A DNA stretch of 15,260 nt from Paracoccaceae bacterium (lineage in GTDB: Bacteria; Pseudomonadota; Alphaproteobacteria; Rhodobacterales; Rhodobacteraceae), in the NCBI GenBank assembly GCA_026709725.1, contig JAPOSK010000105.1, positions 1 through 15,260 on the forward strand, given 5' to 3'. Position numbers and translations under genes: made by a program. Under the pieces are notes generated by a model. The model searched no databases. It saw nothing but the letters and a program-made list of their open reading frames with translations, and was not told the DNA's origin. Of the stretch, positions 14,657-15,260 are shown piece by piece (position 1 is the stretch's first letter; each line of letters begins with the position of its first letter).

Positions 14657-15136
14657 GGGAGACTCTTGTGAGCAATCACCTGCAACAGGGTGACGCGCCG
14701 GACCCTGACAGCGCAGCCCATCGGGCACATCCGCCGCACCGGGCGGGCTGCACCCTTGCCGGACTTCGACCGTGCTCAGCCCGTCCAGCTCAATTTCAAT
14801 CATGCCATCATCCGGGCCACCGGACAGGGTCGCAGACGTGACACCCGGTGCCGCCTGCCCCTGCAGATGTTCATGCACCATCAGTGCATTCCAGAAAGGG
14901 CCGCTTCGGGGGTCCGGGTGAGGATGCCATGGGGTGCCGGGCCGGGCGGGGAGACCCGTCCACAGGAGGAAGGTCATGGCGCATCACTGCAGGCTGATGG
15001 GACAATCGGAGAGACAGCAATCGGGTCTCCCGCCAGTCATGATGGGTCCCTGTGACACGGGAACCGGCGCATGGCTCACCACCTGGTGCCATCTCCCATC
15101 CGCTCTCCCCATCTCCGTCCGGCAGGATCCTGACAT
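14657..15136. other. No recognisable gene (480 bp)
   Basis: A GTG at 14668 follows AAGGGAG by 6 bases, an attractive start, but the 57-residue frame is His/Pro-rich, has no known motif and ends at 14841. It may be a relic whose frame is lost. A minus-strand frame crossing from 14977 into trxB contains protein-like pieces (FWNALMVHEHLQGQ and MIEIELDGLSTVEV) but no family I know. An imperfect hairpin at 15071-15092 (ATGG-CACC/GGTG-CCAT with a 2-base bulge) lies ahead of the next gene. Confidence 0.4.
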
Positions 15137-15165
15137 TTGCACATCCCCGTCACGGTGACTAGATT
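15137..15165 (+). promoter_or_regulatory. Candidate promoter of the last gene
   Basis: TTGCAC (15137-15142) and TAGATT (15160-15165) are 17 bases apart, with a start near 15172 and a leader of about 27 bases. The -10 hexamer is identical to the one proposed for cfa. Confidence 0.4.
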
Positions 15166-15198
15166 ACAGGCAGATCCCAGTTGTGGAGGCACAGATCA

Positions 15199-15260
15199 AT
15201 GACCCTGCCGGCAGCCGCCCTCGCAGACCCGCCTGCAACCTATCAGGATGTCCTTGCGGC
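15199..15260 (+). CDS. N-terminal fragment of a gene cut by the window end
   Basis: ATG 15199 has GGAGG 9 bases upstream and a candidate promoter ahead of it. Only about 20 residues are visible, beginning MTLPAAALADPP and then ATYQDVLAA. The last part resembles the start of threonine/serine dehydratases (a first helix with DV-x-AA), but this is too short for a reliable call; any protein with an N-terminal helix would fit. Confidence 0.6.
   Translation, partial: MTLPAAALADPPATYQDVLA

Noticed and set aside
14456..14977. 173-codon minus-strand frame overlapping the end of trxB
   Set aside because: About 200 bases lie antisense to the well-supported trxB gene, no start signal is present, and the free part matches no family I recognise. 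Mentioned only as a possible relic.

Overview
The window looks like the chromosome of a GC-rich alphaproteobacterium, probably of Rhodospirillales or Acetobacteraceae type. Three things suggest this. UbiK sits divergently upstream of a coupled lgt - MidA-type methyltransferase - pgeF run. YbjN is followed closely by proC. TrxB carries a CATC active site. The assignment is inferred from gene order and protein style only; no 16S or other marker is present. No confirmed new biological system was found. The most unusual content is a set of decayed accessory genes lying between conserved housekeeping blocks.

Layout. Positions 1-2000 are a degraded accessory zone. It holds a strong hairpin, one small plausible gene on the minus strand, and two tandem remnants of DUF262 (GmrSD-type, defence-associated) genes. 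Positions 2038-3365 hold a promoter and an intact cyclopropane fatty acid synthase gene (cfa, plus strand). Convergent to it, 6195-3423 on the minus strand is an operon with a promoter followed by a YbjN-domain protein, proC, a CsaA-like tRNA-binding protein and a D-2-hydroxyacid dehydrogenase. The last three genes overlap. An isolated ankyrin-repeat gene (6879-7655, minus) follows, surrounded by long stretches without recognisable genes. Then ubiK (minus) and, divergently, a plus-strand run: lgt, MidA-type methyltransferase, pgeF, an M24-fold protein without metal ligands, and trxB. Between ubiK and lgt lies a broken phosphoribosyltransferase gene with one frameshift and one stop. The window ends 62 bases into another plus-strand gene that has a good ribosome binding site and a possible promoter.

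Function. The cell-envelope theme is clear: lipoprotein diacylglyceryl transfer (Lgt), peptidoglycan editing (PgeF) and membrane lipid cyclopropanation (Cfa). Respiratory-chain support is also present (UbiK for ubiquinone, MidA-type methyltransferase for complex I), together with redox homeostasis (TrxB) and proline synthesis (ProC). Intact genes cover only about 65% of the window. With at least three recognisable gene wrecks, this points to ongoing gene loss or recent decay of acquired DNA.
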